A program made the position numbers and the translations under genes. Below the pieces are notes generated by a model. The model was not told where the DNA came from and searched no databases. It saw only the letters and a program-made list of their open reading frames with translations. From Actinomadura rayongensis (lineage in GTDB: Bacteria; Actinomycetota; Actinomycetes; Streptosporangiales; Streptosporangiaceae): 64,000 nucleotides of DNA. The DNA lies in contig NZ_WUTW01000001.1 in NCBI RefSeq assembly GCF_009831215.1, positions 1,197,423-1,261,422 of the forward strand, written 5' to 3'. Positions 42,086 to 50,582 of the stretch are shown here, piece after piece (position 1 is the first letter of the stretch; each line of letters opens with the position of its first letter).

Positions 42086-42916
42086 ATGCGCCTCGATGAC
42101 GTCGGCTTCCGCTACCACCGGCGCGGTCCGTGGATTCTTCGCGACGTGACGCTCGAACTGGCTCCGGGACGGGTCGTCGAGGTGACCGGCGCGAACGGCG
42201 CGGGCAAATCGACGTTCCTGCGCTTGGCGGCCGGGCTGCGGCGGCCACGGCGCGGGAGGGTGACCGGGCGTCCCGGCCGCATCGGCTACGCGCCGGAACG
42301 GTTTCCTGCCGCTCAGCCGTTCACCGTCCGGGCCTATCTGACGCACATGGCCGCGCTGCACGGACGGCGGGGCGACGTCGTCCGTACTTGGTCGGAACGG
42401 CTCGGGTTTGCTCACCTTCTGGATGTCCGGCTGTCCGAGCTGTCGAAGGGAAGCGCTCAGAAGGTCGGGCTGGCGCAGGCGCTCCTGCACGAGCCCGACC
42501 TGCTGATCCTGGACGAGCCGTTCGCCGGGCTCGACGCGAGGACCCGGGACGAGCTGCCCGCGTTGATCGCCGAGCGGGCCGCCGAGGGAGCGACCGTCGT
42601 CGTCAGCGATCACCAGCGCGTGCTCGGCCCGATCCGCGACCGGGACCGCCTCCTGGTGGCCGATCGGACGATCAGCGTCCTCGGCCCTCCCGAAGCCGGG
42701 GAGGTTCCCCGCGACTGCGCGACGATCCGGTCCTCCGGAGCCGGGGAGGTTCCTCGCGACTGGGCGACGATCCGGTCCTCCAGCGTCGGTCCTCCCGGAG
42801 CCGGGGAGGACCGAGGACGGTTCGCGCGGCTTGAAGTGACCGTCGAGGTCGCCGAGGCGAAGGAACTCGAAGAAGGGCTGCGCGCGGCGGGCCACCGGGT
42901 GCGGAGGTTGCCGTGA
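42086..42916 (+). CDS. ABC transporter ATP-binding protein
   Basis: 276 aa. Walker A is GANGAGKST (about 38), the signature is LSKGSAQKV, a variant of LSGGQ, Walker B is LLILDEPF, and the switch His is in VVSDHQR. The C-terminal 70 residues are unusual: a linker with a 15-residue tandem duplication (GEVPRDCATIRSS, then GEVPRDWATIRSS) before a short beta/alpha tail. GTG of the permease gene overlaps the stop, so this is a two-gene ABC exporter. The substrate is unknown. Confidence 0.92.
   Translation: MRLDDVGFRYHRRGPWILRDVTLELAPGRVVEVTGANGAGKSTFLRLAAGLRRPRRGRVTGRPGRIGYAPERFPAAQPFTVRAYLTHMAALHGRRGDVVRTWSERLGFAHLLDVRLSELSKGSAQKVGLAQALLHEPDLLILDEPFAGLDARTRDELPALIAERAAEGATVVVSDHQRVLGPIRDRDRLLVADRTISVLGPPEAGEVPRDCATIRSSGAGEVPRDWATIRSSSVGPPGAGEDRGRFARLEVTVEVAEAKELEEGLRAAGHRVRRLP
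42695..42784 (+). repeat. 45-bp in-frame tandem duplication inside the ABC ATPase gene
   Basis: The segment starting at 42695 recurs at 42740 with few differences, adding 15 residues in frame. A third partial copy of its first bases begins at 42800. It falls in the linker after the nucleotide-binding domain. Confidence 0.85.
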
Positions 42917-43578
42917 TCGCCCTCGTCCGGTTCGTCCTCAGCGGCTATCTGCGCTCGTCGCGGATCCTCTACGCGCTGGTCCCGGCGCTGCTGCTCGTGC
43001 TCGTCGTGCTCACCCAGGGGCCCTCCGGCCCGGACACGGGCGCGCTCGGCGACGTGCCGGCCTTCCTGTTCCCGCTCTGGGCCTGGACGGCGCGCACCCT
43101 CATCGACACCCAGCCGGACGGTCAGCGCGACCTGGCGGCGCTGGCCGTCCGGCAACGCCACGTCGCCGATCTCGCGGCGGCCCTGCTCGCCAACCTCGCC
43201 CTCGGCGCGTTCGTGCTCGTCGTGCCGATGGCGCAGGCGATGAACGCGGGAGTGCCGGCGGAGGCGATGCTCACCGGGGCCGCCCTCGCGGCGCTGGCCT
43301 GCGCGGCGGCGACGGCTCTCGGCGCGTGGACGGCCCGCGTCGTGCTGCCCAGCCCGGCGGCCGGGCTCGTCAGCCTGCTGGCGCTGCTCACCGCCGCGAT
43401 CCTGCTGGGGCTCGGCAGGCTGCGCCCGCTCGCCGTCCCCGTGCTCGCCTGGGAGAAGGCCGCCCACGACGGCGCGGACGTCTTCACGCGAGCGTTCCCC
43501 GGAATCGCGCTCCACCTCGCCCTGTGGACGGCGGTCGTCGCCGCCGCGTACCTGGTCGCCGTCCGCGCGCGTCCCTGA
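42913..43578 (+). CDS. ABC transporter permease-like membrane protein
   Basis: 221 aa with about six hydrophobic segments (first LYALVPALLLVLVVLT, last LWTAVVAAAYLVAV). There is no conserved enzymatic motif; length and layout fit ABC-2 type permeases. GTG 42913 overlaps the stop of the ATPase gene by four bases (GTGA), so it is almost certainly its membrane partner. The substrate cannot be inferred. Confidence 0.85.
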   Translation: MIALVRFVLSGYLRSSRILYALVPALLLVLVVLTQGPSGPDTGALGDVPAFLFPLWAWTARTLIDTQPDGQRDLAALAVRQRHVADLAAALLANLALGAFVLVVPMAQAMNAGVPAEAMLTGAALAALACAAATALGAWTARVVLPSPAAGLVSLLALLTAAILLGLGRLRPLAVPVLAWEKAAHDGADVFTRAFPGIALHLALWTAVVAAAYLVAVRARP

Positions 43579-43618
43579 TGGTCTTGTGCCGACGGGGGAC
43601 GGGACGGAAGATGGGCGC

Positions 43619-44227
43619 ATGAACGGCACGCAGGAGTCGTTGCCGCGCGGCGCCCGGGGGTCCGGCGGCGAGTTCGTCCCCGACGTCACGGGCCGTCCCG
43701 TCTGGCGGCTGCTCCTGCGCGGGCTCGGCGTGTACCTGCCGGGCTGGCGACCGCCCGCCGGGGCCGTGCGGGTGCCGGACGGCGGCGCCGGGCCGCCCGC
43801 GTTCCGCACCGAGGACGGGTTCGGCGTGCAGCTCGCAAGGCGGGCACGGGGGCTGGAGCCGGACCGGGAGATCTTCGTGCGGGGCCGCGACGATCCGAGC
43901 TTCGGGATCGTCATCGCGGGCCCCGCCGAGGCCGCCGGGACGCGCATCGTGGACGCCCGGGCGCTCGTGCGGTTCGCGCGCCGCCTCACGTTCGAGGAAC
44001 TCGTCCGCGCCGACGACGCCGACTCGGTGCCGTACGCCGTGCGCGCCGCCCGCGCGGTGGAGAACGTCGTCCTGCTGGACCGGGCGGCGGGCGTCGGGCT
44101 GTGCGCGGAGGTGGACGTCCGGACGGGCATCCCGTCGTGTCCGGTGTTCCTCAGGATCGGGCCGCCGCACGACCGGACGGTGCGCGCCTACGCCCTCGCG
44201 CCCCAGGCCGTCAGGTCCCAGACCTGA
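43619..44227 (+). CDS. Hypothetical protein
   Basis: 202 aa, not recognised. It has no signal peptide, membrane segment or catalytic motif that I can name. A short Trp/Leu-rich region (RPVWRLLLRGLGVYLPGW) lies near residue 35. ATG 43619 is preferred to GTG 43586 because GGAAG precedes it. It begins 40 bases after the permease gene and may be part of that transcript. Its 3' end overlaps the convergent coiled-coil gene by 40 bases. Confidence 0.55.
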   Translation: MNGTQESLPRGARGSGGEFVPDVTGRPVWRLLLRGLGVYLPGWRPPAGAVRVPDGGAGPPAFRTEDGFGVQLARRARGLEPDREIFVRGRDDPSFGIVIAGPAEAAGTRIVDARALVRFARRLTFEELVRADDADSVPYAVRAARAVENVVLLDRAAGVGLCAEVDVRTGIPSCPVFLRIGPPHDRTVRAYALAPQAVRSQT

Positions 44228-45294
44228 TGCGGCGGCAGGAGCCGTAGGCGCTGCGCGGCGGCGGCCGGGTCGAAGTACAGCTCGTCGTTCTCCAGCTCCA
44301 GGCCCTGGTCGGGCGTCAGGACGGCGCACAGCAGCTCGTCGCGCGTCCGGACGGCCAGCAGCGGCCCGATCTGCGCGACCGCGCCCGTGCACTCGAACAC
44401 CGTGCGCAGCAGGGCTTTGAGCGCGGCCTCGTCCTCGGGCGCCGGGCCGGTGGGGCGTCCGCCCGAGCGCAGGTCCGCGCCGGTCGAGATCAGCAGCGCG
44501 GTGAACGTTCCACCGAGGTCCTCGACGCGGCGCCCGCCGAAGAAGTAGCGGCGGCGCTCGGCGGCGTCGGCGCGGAACCGGACCTCGAGACCGCTCGCGC
44601 GCACGGCCCGCTCGTACACCTCGGCGAGGATGTCGCGGACCTGGTCGTCGCGGGTCCAGAGGCGTCCGGTGGCGCGGACGGGCGCGGCGGCGGGCGTGCG
44701 GCCGGTGACCGCGCCCGCGACGGCGTCGTCCAGTTCGCCCTCGGTGAGGCGGAGGAGTTCGGCGACGACGTCCTCGACCTCCTCCAGCGTCCGGGTCAGC
44801 GTGCGCTGGAGGTCGAGGATCTCGCCGCCGCCCCGGGCGAGGTCGGCGAGCCGGTCCAGCGCGGTGTCGACCTTGCCCTCGACGACGCCGGTCCCGGCAC
44901 GGTCCAGCGCGCGCACGGCGCCCTCCACCTCGCCGAGCTTGCGGCGCAGCGCGGCGAGCGTGACGCGCTGCTGCTCCAGGTCGTGCATCCGGCCCGCCTG
45001 CGCGCGGACGTACGCCTCGGCCTGCCGGACGAGGTCGGCCAGCTCGGCGACCCGCCCGGCGGTGTCGTTGACGCGCGTCTCCATGCCGGGCAGGACGTCG
45101 CGCTGGACCCGCGCCAGCTCGGCGGTGAGCTGCTCACCGACGGTCGCGAGCGCGTCGTTCTGCCGGGTGACCTGGTCCTGGAGGGCGTCGATGCGCCGGA
45201 CGTACGCGCGCTCGCGGTCGCGGCCCTGCCGTCCGGCGTACAGCTCGAGAGCCCCGACCGCGACGCACATCATCACCAGGACGATGGTCGTCAT
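44188..45294 (-). CDS. Membrane-anchored coiled-coil protein
   Basis: 368 aa. A single N-terminal membrane helix (TTIVLVMMCVAVGALELYAG) is followed by about 160 residues of heptad-rich helix (RRIDALQDQVTRQNDALATV, LRRKLGEVEGAVRALD), then a compact C-terminal domain with GPLLAVRTRDELLCAVLT and ELENDELYFDP. No family was recognised. It is the last gene on the minus strand after glnH-like, with a 113-base gap, so it may be in the kinase operon or have its own promoter. It could be a cytoplasmic-facing scaffold for the signalling proteins; that is inference. Confidence 0.75.
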   Translation of the reverse strand: MTTIVLVMMCVAVGALELYAGRQGRDRERAYVRRIDALQDQVTRQNDALATVGEQLTAELARVQRDVLPGMETRVNDTAGRVAELADLVRQAEAYVRAQAGRMHDLEQQRVTLAALRRKLGEVEGAVRALDRAGTGVVEGKVDTALDRLADLARGGGEILDLQRTLTRTLEEVEDVVAELLRLTEGELDDAVAGAVTGRTPAAAPVRATGRLWTRDDQVRDILAEVYERAVRASGLEVRFRADAAERRRYFFGGRRVEDLGGTFTALLISTGADLRSGGRPTGPAPEDEAALKALLRTVFECTGAVAQIGPLLAVRTRDELLCAVLTPDQGLELENDELYFDPAAAAQRLRLLPPHQVWDLTAWGARA

Positions 45295-45407
45295 GCCGCT
45301 CCCTCGGAACCCGGTTGATGGTCGCGACGCTAACGATCTTGAGTGACGTCCGGTACTTACGGAACAGCCTCATAACAGTGACCGTTAAGTCGAAAAGGTC
45401 CGTGGTA

Positions 45408-46226
45408 TTAGTCGCAGCCCTCGAACTGTGGCACGGTCGTCGTCGCGCGCAGCCCGACCGGACCGAACCAGGTCCGCAGCAGGCGCGCGGCCGTGCCGTC
45501 CTGGTACATCGTCGTGATGGCCTTGTTGACGGCCTCGCAGCCGTCGATGTCCGCGCTGTTCAACCCGACGCCGTACGGCTCGTCCGAGATCGGCGCGCCG
45601 ACGATCCGCAGCGGCGCGCCCCCGTCGCGGGCCGCCTGCGCGGCGAGCCCGGCGAGGATGAGGTCGTCGGTGGAGACCGCGTCCAGCTCCCCGGACCGCA
45701 GTTTCGCCAGGCACGCGCCGTAGGTGTCGGCGCGGACGGACACCGCGGCCACGCCGCGCTCGCGCGTGACGCGCGGGAACGACACCGAGCCGGGCACCTC
45801 GCACAGCCGCCGGCCCTTGAGGTCCCGGACGTTACGGATGCCGCTCTCGTCCTTGCGGACCAGGATGTCCTGGTGCGCCACGTAGTACGGCCCCCCGAAG
45901 ATCACCTTCGTCTTGCGCTCCGGCGTGATCGAGTAGCTGGCCACGACCATGTCCACCGCGCCGGACCGCAGCACGCTCTCGCGCGTCGCCGACGTGATCG
46001 GCTTGAACGTCACCGTCGTGACGCCGAGGCGCCGCGCGATCTGCCGGGCGACGTCCACGTCGAAGCCGCTGTAGGTGCCGCCGGTGCGCAGGCCGAGGCC
46101 CGGCTGGTCGGCGTTGACGCCGACGACCAGCGCGTCCTTGCGGGTGATCGAGTCGCCGTCGGCGCCGGCCACCCCGCAGCCGGCGAGCGCGGCACCCGCC
46201 GCCAGGACGAGCGCCGTGATCCGCAT
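45408..46226 (-). CDS. glnH: GlnH-like amino-acid-binding lipoprotein
   Basis: 272 aa. The signal ends in a lipobox (LAAGAALAGC), so it is membrane-tethered outside the cell. The solute-binding domain reads ALVVGVNADQPGLGLR, YSGFDVDVARQIARRLG, RTWFGPVGL, typical of polar amino acid binding proteins. In mycobacteria GlnH binds aspartate, glutamate and related amino acids and signals through GlnX to PknG rather than serving import. No ABC permease is adjacent, which supports a sensing role here too. ATG 46226 has GGAGGAG 5 bases upstream; ATG 46247 overlaps the glnX-like stop but has no ribosome site. Confidence 0.88.
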   Translation of the reverse strand: MRITALVLAAGAALAGCGVAGADGDSITRKDALVVGVNADQPGLGLRTGGTYSGFDVDVARQIARRLGVTTVTFKPITSATRESVLRSGAVDMVVASYSITPERKTKVIFGGPYYVAHQDILVRKDESGIRNVRDLKGRRLCEVPGSVSFPRVTRERGVAAVSVRADTYGACLAKLRSGELDAVSTDDLILAGLAAQAARDGGAPLRIVGAPISDEPYGVGLNSADIDGCEAVNKAITTMYQDGTAARLLRTWFGPVGLRATTTVPQFEGCD

Positions 46227-46246
46227 CTGTCTCCTCCGCAACGTCA

Positions 46247-47680
46247 TCACCGGTACTCCGCCAGCCGGGGCCGCACGCCCGCGAGGACGAGCGCCACGAT
46301 CACCAGGCCCGCGACGGGCAGCCCGGCGTCCCAGTGCCGGGTGCCGCCGTCCCCGTCGCGGACGGCGTCGTCGAACGCCGCCCGGTGGATCCCGATCAGT
46401 TTCACCAGGGCCCGGTCGTAGGTGGCGAAGTCGCCCGAGGAGGCGCCCGCCGCCGCGCCGAGCCGGGCGCGGACGGCCTCGTCCCGGCGGCCCGCCGTGA
46501 CGAGGTCCCGGATGCGGCGGTCGTCGGCCTGGTACGCCTTGTAGGTCGTCAGCACCGAGCCGAACGCCGCCTCCTGCCCGGGGACGCCGCGCCGCGCGGC
46601 CTCCGCGCCGAGGAAGCCGAGGAACCCGGTGCGCGCCGCCTGCCGTTGGACGGCCTGGTTGTAGGCGGCGAGGTTGCCCGCCTTCAGGTACAGGACGGAC
46701 TGCGCCTTCGTCATGAACTGCTGCTCGTAGGTGTCGGCGCGCTCGGGGTCGAGCAGGAAGCGCGTCTGGTCGGCGTTGGCGCTGTTGCCGATCGCGCGCG
46801 CCCGCGACAGCGCGAGGACGGAGTCGAACCCGTCCACCTTGGCGCGCCGCAGGTCCGCGGCCTGGCCGGACAGGACCGCCGCGGCCGTCCCGGTGAGCGC
46901 CAGCGCGACGAGCGTCGCCAGCGCCAGCGCCGGGTTGAGCACCCGCCGGAACCGCCGCGTGAGGAAGACCTGGAGGACGACCAGCAGCGCCACCAGCAGC
47001 AGGCCCGTCACGACGACCGCGACGATTCCGTTGCGGACGGCCGCGCGCTCGTCCTCGTAGGTGTGCCGCACGAGCGTGCCGTCGTCCAGGGTCAGGTTGT
47101 ACGCCTTCGGCAGGACGTCCAGCTTCATCAGGTCGGTCGCCTGCCGGTACAGGTCCAGGACGCGCGACGACGGCGGCCCGGCGGTGTGCCCGGCCTGCCG
47201 GTCCAGCAGCAGCGCCTGCCCGGCGATCCGCTCGTAGGAGCCGAGCGCCATGACGACGGCCTGCGCGGTCGCGGCCTCGGACGGCTCGTCGGCGAGCTTG
47301 GCGGCCTGCAGCAGCGCCGCCGCGGCCTTGGCGCGGTCCTCGTCGTAGCGGGCGAGGGCCTGGTCGCGGGTGACGCCGAGACCCTGGGACCCGCCGATGA
47401 GCAGCGCGGTCGCGAGCTGGGCGTCCATGTCGGTGAGCTGGAAGTACAGGTCGCTGGTCGCGACGACCTGCGGGCCCGCGTCGTGCCCGATGACACGCAT
47501 GCCGTGCCGCGCGTCCGACACGGCGATCCACATCGCCGCGAGCGTCGCGGCCAGCGCGACGACGACGAGCGCGGCGAGCGCCCGGATCCGCGCGGCGGCG
47601 GTGCGCGGCGCGAACCGGCGCGGCCCGGGGCGGCGGCGCGGCTCCTGCCGGGTCGGGGGTGCCTGCTGGACGGCCGTCAT
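46247..47680 (-). CDS. glnX: GlnX-like transmembrane sensor
   Basis: 477 aa with about four membrane segments: 33-53, 213-235, 247-268 and 453-470. Two extracytoplasmic all-helical regions lie between TM1-TM2 and TM3-TM4 (for example DLYFQLTDMDAQLATALLIG, SARANADQTRFLL-like segments), resembling paired sensor domains. This matches mycobacterial GlnX, which links external amino-acid binding by GlnH to the cytosolic kinase PknG. It lies between the GlnH-like and FHA genes and overlaps the FHA gene by 4 bases. No kinase or HAMP-linked output domain is present, consistent with signalling through a partner. Confidence 0.82.
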   Translation of the reverse strand: MTAVQQAPPTRQEPRRRPGPRRFAPRTAAARIRALAALVVVALAATLAAMWIAVSDARHGMRVIGHDAGPQVVATSDLYFQLTDMDAQLATALLIGGSQGLGVTRDQALARYDEDRAKAAAALLQAAKLADEPSEAATAQAVVMALGSYERIAGQALLLDRQAGHTAGPPSSRVLDLYRQATDLMKLDVLPKAYNLTLDDGTLVRHTYEDERAAVRNGIVAVVVTGLLLVALLVVLQVFLTRRFRRVLNPALALATLVALALTGTAAAVLSGQAADLRRAKVDGFDSVLALSRARAIGNSANADQTRFLLDPERADTYEQQFMTKAQSVLYLKAGNLAAYNQAVQRQAARTGFLGFLGAEAARRGVPGQEAAFGSVLTTYKAYQADDRRIRDLVTAGRRDEAVRARLGAAAGASSGDFATYDRALVKLIGIHRAAFDDAVRDGDGGTRHWDAGLPVAGLVIVALVLAGVRPRLAEYR

Positions 47681-48267
47681 CGGATCTCCCGGAGCGTGAT
47701 CGTGGTCCAGGCGCCCACATGGATGCGGTCGCCGTCGCCGACCGGGACCTCGGTGTGGAACGGGACCGGGTCGACCGATCCGTTCACGCAGGTCCGGTTG
47801 GTGGAGCCCCGGTCGACGAGCGTCCAGCCGCCGGGCCGGGCGAGCAGCACCGCGTGCCGGCGGGACACGCCGGGGTCGCCGGGCGGCTCGCGCAGGTCGA
47901 TCTCGGGGGTGTCGGAGCCGCCGCGCCGTCCGATGCGGACCTCGGGGCCGGTCAGCGGGACCGTCCGCTCCGGGGCGTGGGACGGGAAGGCGAGGCCGCC
48001 GGTGTCGGGGCCGTCCCCGGCGCGGACGGTCGCGAAGTAGGCGGGGTCGGCGGCGACGACCGCGACCCATCCGGCGGTGCGGGCGGGAGCGCCCCGGCCG
48101 GTCGCGAAGTCGTAGCCGCACACCTCGCAGAACCGGTCCACGCCCGGCGTGCCGCAGTCCGGGCAGACCGGGACCGGGGCGGGGGAGGGCGCGGCGCCGA
48201 TCAGCTCGCCGCAGACGTCGCAGTAGTCGGCGGCGGCGGACGCGTGGCCGGCGGGGCAGACCGCCAT
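47677..48267 (-). CDS. Zinc-ribbon and FHA-domain protein
   Basis: 196 aa. Two zinc-ribbon-like cysteine pairs occupy the N-terminus (CDVCGE near 16, CPDCG and CEVCG near 35-50), then a C-terminal FHA domain with VRIGRRGGSD, SRRHAVLLARPGG and DRGSTNRTCVNG, all the phosphothreonine-binding residues (R, S, N) present. FHA proteins read threonine phosphorylation; in mycobacteria the FHA protein GarA is the main PknG substrate. This one lacks GarA's N-terminal double-threonine motif, so it more likely recruits phosphorylated partners. It overlaps the vWA gene stop (TGATG) and the glnX-like start. Confidence 0.9.
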   Translation of the reverse strand: MAVCPAGHASAAADYCDVCGELIGAAPSPAPVPVCPDCGTPGVDRFCEVCGYDFATGRGAPARTAGWVAVVAADPAYFATVRAGDGPDTGGLAFPSHAPERTVPLTGPEVRIGRRGGSDTPEIDLREPPGDPGVSRRHAVLLARPGGWTLVDRGSTNRTCVNGSVDPVPFHTEVPVGDGDRIHVGAWTTITLREIR

Positions 48268-49568
48268 CAGGCCCCGCCGCCGCGCGTCCGCACGGTCTTG
48301 GTGGACCGCGTGTCGAGCGACATCTCGTCGGCCTTGGCGACGTCGCGCTTCAGCCGGACGGTGCCGGTCGCGGCGTCCTCCACGTCCACGACCTTGCGCA
48401 GCAGCGCGGTGATCGGGTCGTTGCCCGCCTCGTCGGCGAGTTGGACGGCCCGGCCGAGCCGCGCGGTGGCGGTCGCGAGGTCCCCTTCTTCGCGGGCGCG
48501 CAGGCCCTGCTGGATGACGTCGGCGAGTTCGGCCTGCCCGGTGTAGTGCGCGACGCGGGCGTTGATGCGGGTGGACTCGGCCTCGTCGTCGGTCCACGCG
48601 GCGAGGACGTTCCCGGACGCCAGCACGCGTTCCTCCTGCCCGGCGCCGCCCGGCACGACGAGCTTCACCCACGCCGCGCGCAGCTCCTTGCCGACCTCGT
48701 TCGGCGCCACCTCGACGCAGAGGTGGTAGTCGCGGCTCTCCGCGCCCCACGCGCCGAGCGGGTAGTCGCCCGCCTGGGGGCCGGACTGCACGCGCCGCCC
48801 GGTCAGGTCCTCCACCGACGGCATGACCTGCTTGACGAACTTCAGCGTCGCGGTCTGGGGCGTCCACACGCGCAGCAGGACGTCCGCGACGGCCTTGCCC
48901 ATCGCCGCCTCGGTCATCGCCTGGAAGTCGGCGACGAGGTCCTGTGGGTCGGCGACGATGTCCACGCTGCCGAGCAGCGCCGACGCGACCCGGCGCAGCT
49001 CGGCGACCTTCCAGTCGGTGCCGACGCCCCGGCAGTCGCAGACGAACCGCCCGCCGCAGCGGAACAGGACGGCGTCCAGCTCCTCGTCCGTCTCGTGCTG
49101 GTTCTTGCCGTCGGTCAGCAGGATCGCGTGCCGGACGCCGTCCTGGTGCGCGTCGAACAGCTCGTCCGCGAGCCGCAGCCAGGAACCGATCGCCGTCCCA
49201 CCGAACGCCTTCAGCTTGCGCAGGGCCGCGCGAGCCTTACCGCGGGTCGCGTCGCTGGCCGTCACCAGTTCGTTCGACGCCGGGTACACCATCCGCGCGG
49301 TGTCGTTCCCCGCGATGATCGCGAAGTGGACGCCGTCGCGCAGCGTGTCCACGGCCGCGACCGCCGCGTCCACGGCCGACCGCAGTTTGGTCGCCGGATA
49401 GGACATCGACCCGGACGTGTCGATGATGATCACCTCGGCGGCGGCCCCGGGCGGCGCGGCCACCGCCCCGCCGCTCGCCTCCACCGACACGATCGCGTGG
49501 ACCTCGGTCCCGCCCGCCGGCAGGTACTTGTTCTGGTCGACGCTGACGTCGAACCGCGGCTCAGACAT
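48267..49568 (-). CDS. von Willebrand factor A (vWA) domain protein
   Basis: 433 aa. The vWA domain near residues 45-220 has a complete MIDAS: DTSGSMS (DxSxS), T in GGTAIGSW, and D in LLTDGKN. After it comes a beta-rich domain, then a C-terminal helical region (about 350-433). Such TerY-like vWA proteins partner with PP2C phosphatases and kinases in stress systems, binding metals or acting as scaffold. It overlaps the PP2C gene end by 8 bases. Start ATG 49568 preferred; GTG 49574 possible. A substrate-presentation role within the kinase-phosphatase set is inferred. Confidence 0.92.
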   Translation of the reverse strand: MSEPRFDVSVDQNKYLPAGGTEVHAIVSVEASGGAVAAPPGAAAEVIIIDTSGSMSYPATKLRSAVDAAVAAVDTLRDGVHFAIIAGNDTARMVYPASNELVTASDATRGKARAALRKLKAFGGTAIGSWLRLADELFDAHQDGVRHAILLTDGKNQHETDEELDAVLFRCGGRFVCDCRGVGTDWKVAELRRVASALLGSVDIVADPQDLVADFQAMTEAAMGKAVADVLLRVWTPQTATLKFVKQVMPSVEDLTGRRVQSGPQAGDYPLGAWGAESRDYHLCVEVAPNEVGKELRAAWVKLVVPGGAGQEERVLASGNVLAAWTDDEAESTRINARVAHYTGQAELADVIQQGLRAREEGDLATATARLGRAVQLADEAGNDPITALLRKVVDVEDAATGTVRLKRDVAKADEMSLDTRSTKTVRTRGGGA

Positions 49569-50568
49569 GGCCACCCGCTCCGTTCCCGACGGTGACCGGC
49601 AGCAGGGTCACCGTGATGTTGTCGCGTCCGCCGGCCTCCAGCGCGTGCCGGACGAGCGTCCGGGCCGCCTCCAGGGGCGCGGCGTCACCGGCGACGGCCG
49701 CGAGTCCGTCGGCCGCCGGGACGTAGTTCCACAGGCCGTCGCTGCACACGAGGACGGTCCCCGGCCGGTCGACGGCGAACGTCCGCACGTGCGGGGTGAC
49801 CTGCTCGGCGTCCGCGCCGAGCCAGCCGGTGATCACGTGGGCGTTCGGGTGCGCCTCGGCCTCGGCCTCGGTCAGCGCGCCGCGCGCCACCATGATCGCG
49901 GCCCACGAGTCGTCGTCGGTGAGCTGCCGGGACGGCCCGAGCACGCCGTCCGCGGCCGGTCCGCCGCCGGAGGCGAGCCAGTAGGCGCGGCTGTCGCCGA
50001 CCCAGCCGACCGTCACCGTGCCGGGGCCGGTCACCGCCGACACGTAGGTGCAGGACGGCGCCTCCTGCGGCGACGGGGCGAGCGCCGCGACGGCCTCGGC
50101 GGCGCGCAGCACGGCCGCGCGCGTCGCGGCCTCGGGGTCCTCGCCCGCCGCCAGCCGCGCGGCGAGCGCCGCCGACCCGGCCTCGGCGGCGGCCCGGGAC
50201 GCCCGGTCGGGGTCGGGGGACGAGCCCACGCCGTCGCACACGACCGCCGCGAACCCGCCGGGGGACGGAACCAGCGCGAGGAAGTCCTCGTTGCGGCTGT
50301 GCCGGCGGCCCCGGTCGCTGACGCCCGCCGCGCCCGGCACCTCGACCTCGAAGTGGTCGCGCGCGGCGGGCTGCTTCAGCCCGCACACGCCGCAGTAGCC
50401 CTCGGCGTCGACGGCGGGCGCGCCGCAGCCCGCGCACGCGCCCGCCGCGGCCGGTGCCGGGGGCGCCGCCGCGCCGCCCAGCCGGTGCCCGCACGCCTCG
50501 CAGAACTCGTCGCCGGAGTAGACGACCTCCGCGCAGGCGGGACAGAGCGCGTCCGCCGTCTTGCCCAT
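49561..50568 (-). CDS. PP2C-type Ser/Thr phosphatase with zinc ribbons
   Basis: 335 aa. Two N-terminal CxxC ribbons (CPACAE/CEACGH and CAGCGA/CGVCGL) precede a PP2C domain with RNEDF, CDGVGSS (metal-binding Asp-Gly), GWVGDSRAYW, SDGLWNY and GGRDNITVTL; all metal-ligand Asp residues are present. It should remove phosphates placed by the adjacent kinase. ATG 50568 has GGAGG 8 bases upstream; GTG 50586 overlaps the kinase stop and is the alternative. Zinc ribbons of the same type also occur in the kinase and FHA proteins, hinting at a shared assembly surface. Confidence 0.93.
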   Translation of the reverse strand: MGKTADALCPACAEVVYSGDEFCEACGHRLGGAAAPPAPAAAGACAGCGAPAVDAEGYCGVCGLKQPAARDHFEVEVPGAAGVSDRGRRHSRNEDFLALVPSPGGFAAVVCDGVGSSPDPDRASRAAAEAGSAALAARLAAGEDPEAATRAAVLRAAEAVAALAPSPQEAPSCTYVSAVTGPGTVTVGWVGDSRAYWLASGGGPAADGVLGPSRQLTDDDSWAAIMVARGALTEAEAEAHPNAHVITGWLGADAEQVTPHVRTFAVDRPGTVLVCSDGLWNYVPAADGLAAVAGDAAPLEAARTLVRHALEAGGRDNITVTLLPVTVGNGAGGHV

Positions 50569-50582
50569 GCCCTCGTCCTCCG

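Noticed and set aside
42086..43578. Polyketide or antibiotic exporter linked to the PKS
   Set aside because: The ABC pair is more than 23 kb from the PKS operon and has no shared motif with it, so no link can be supported.
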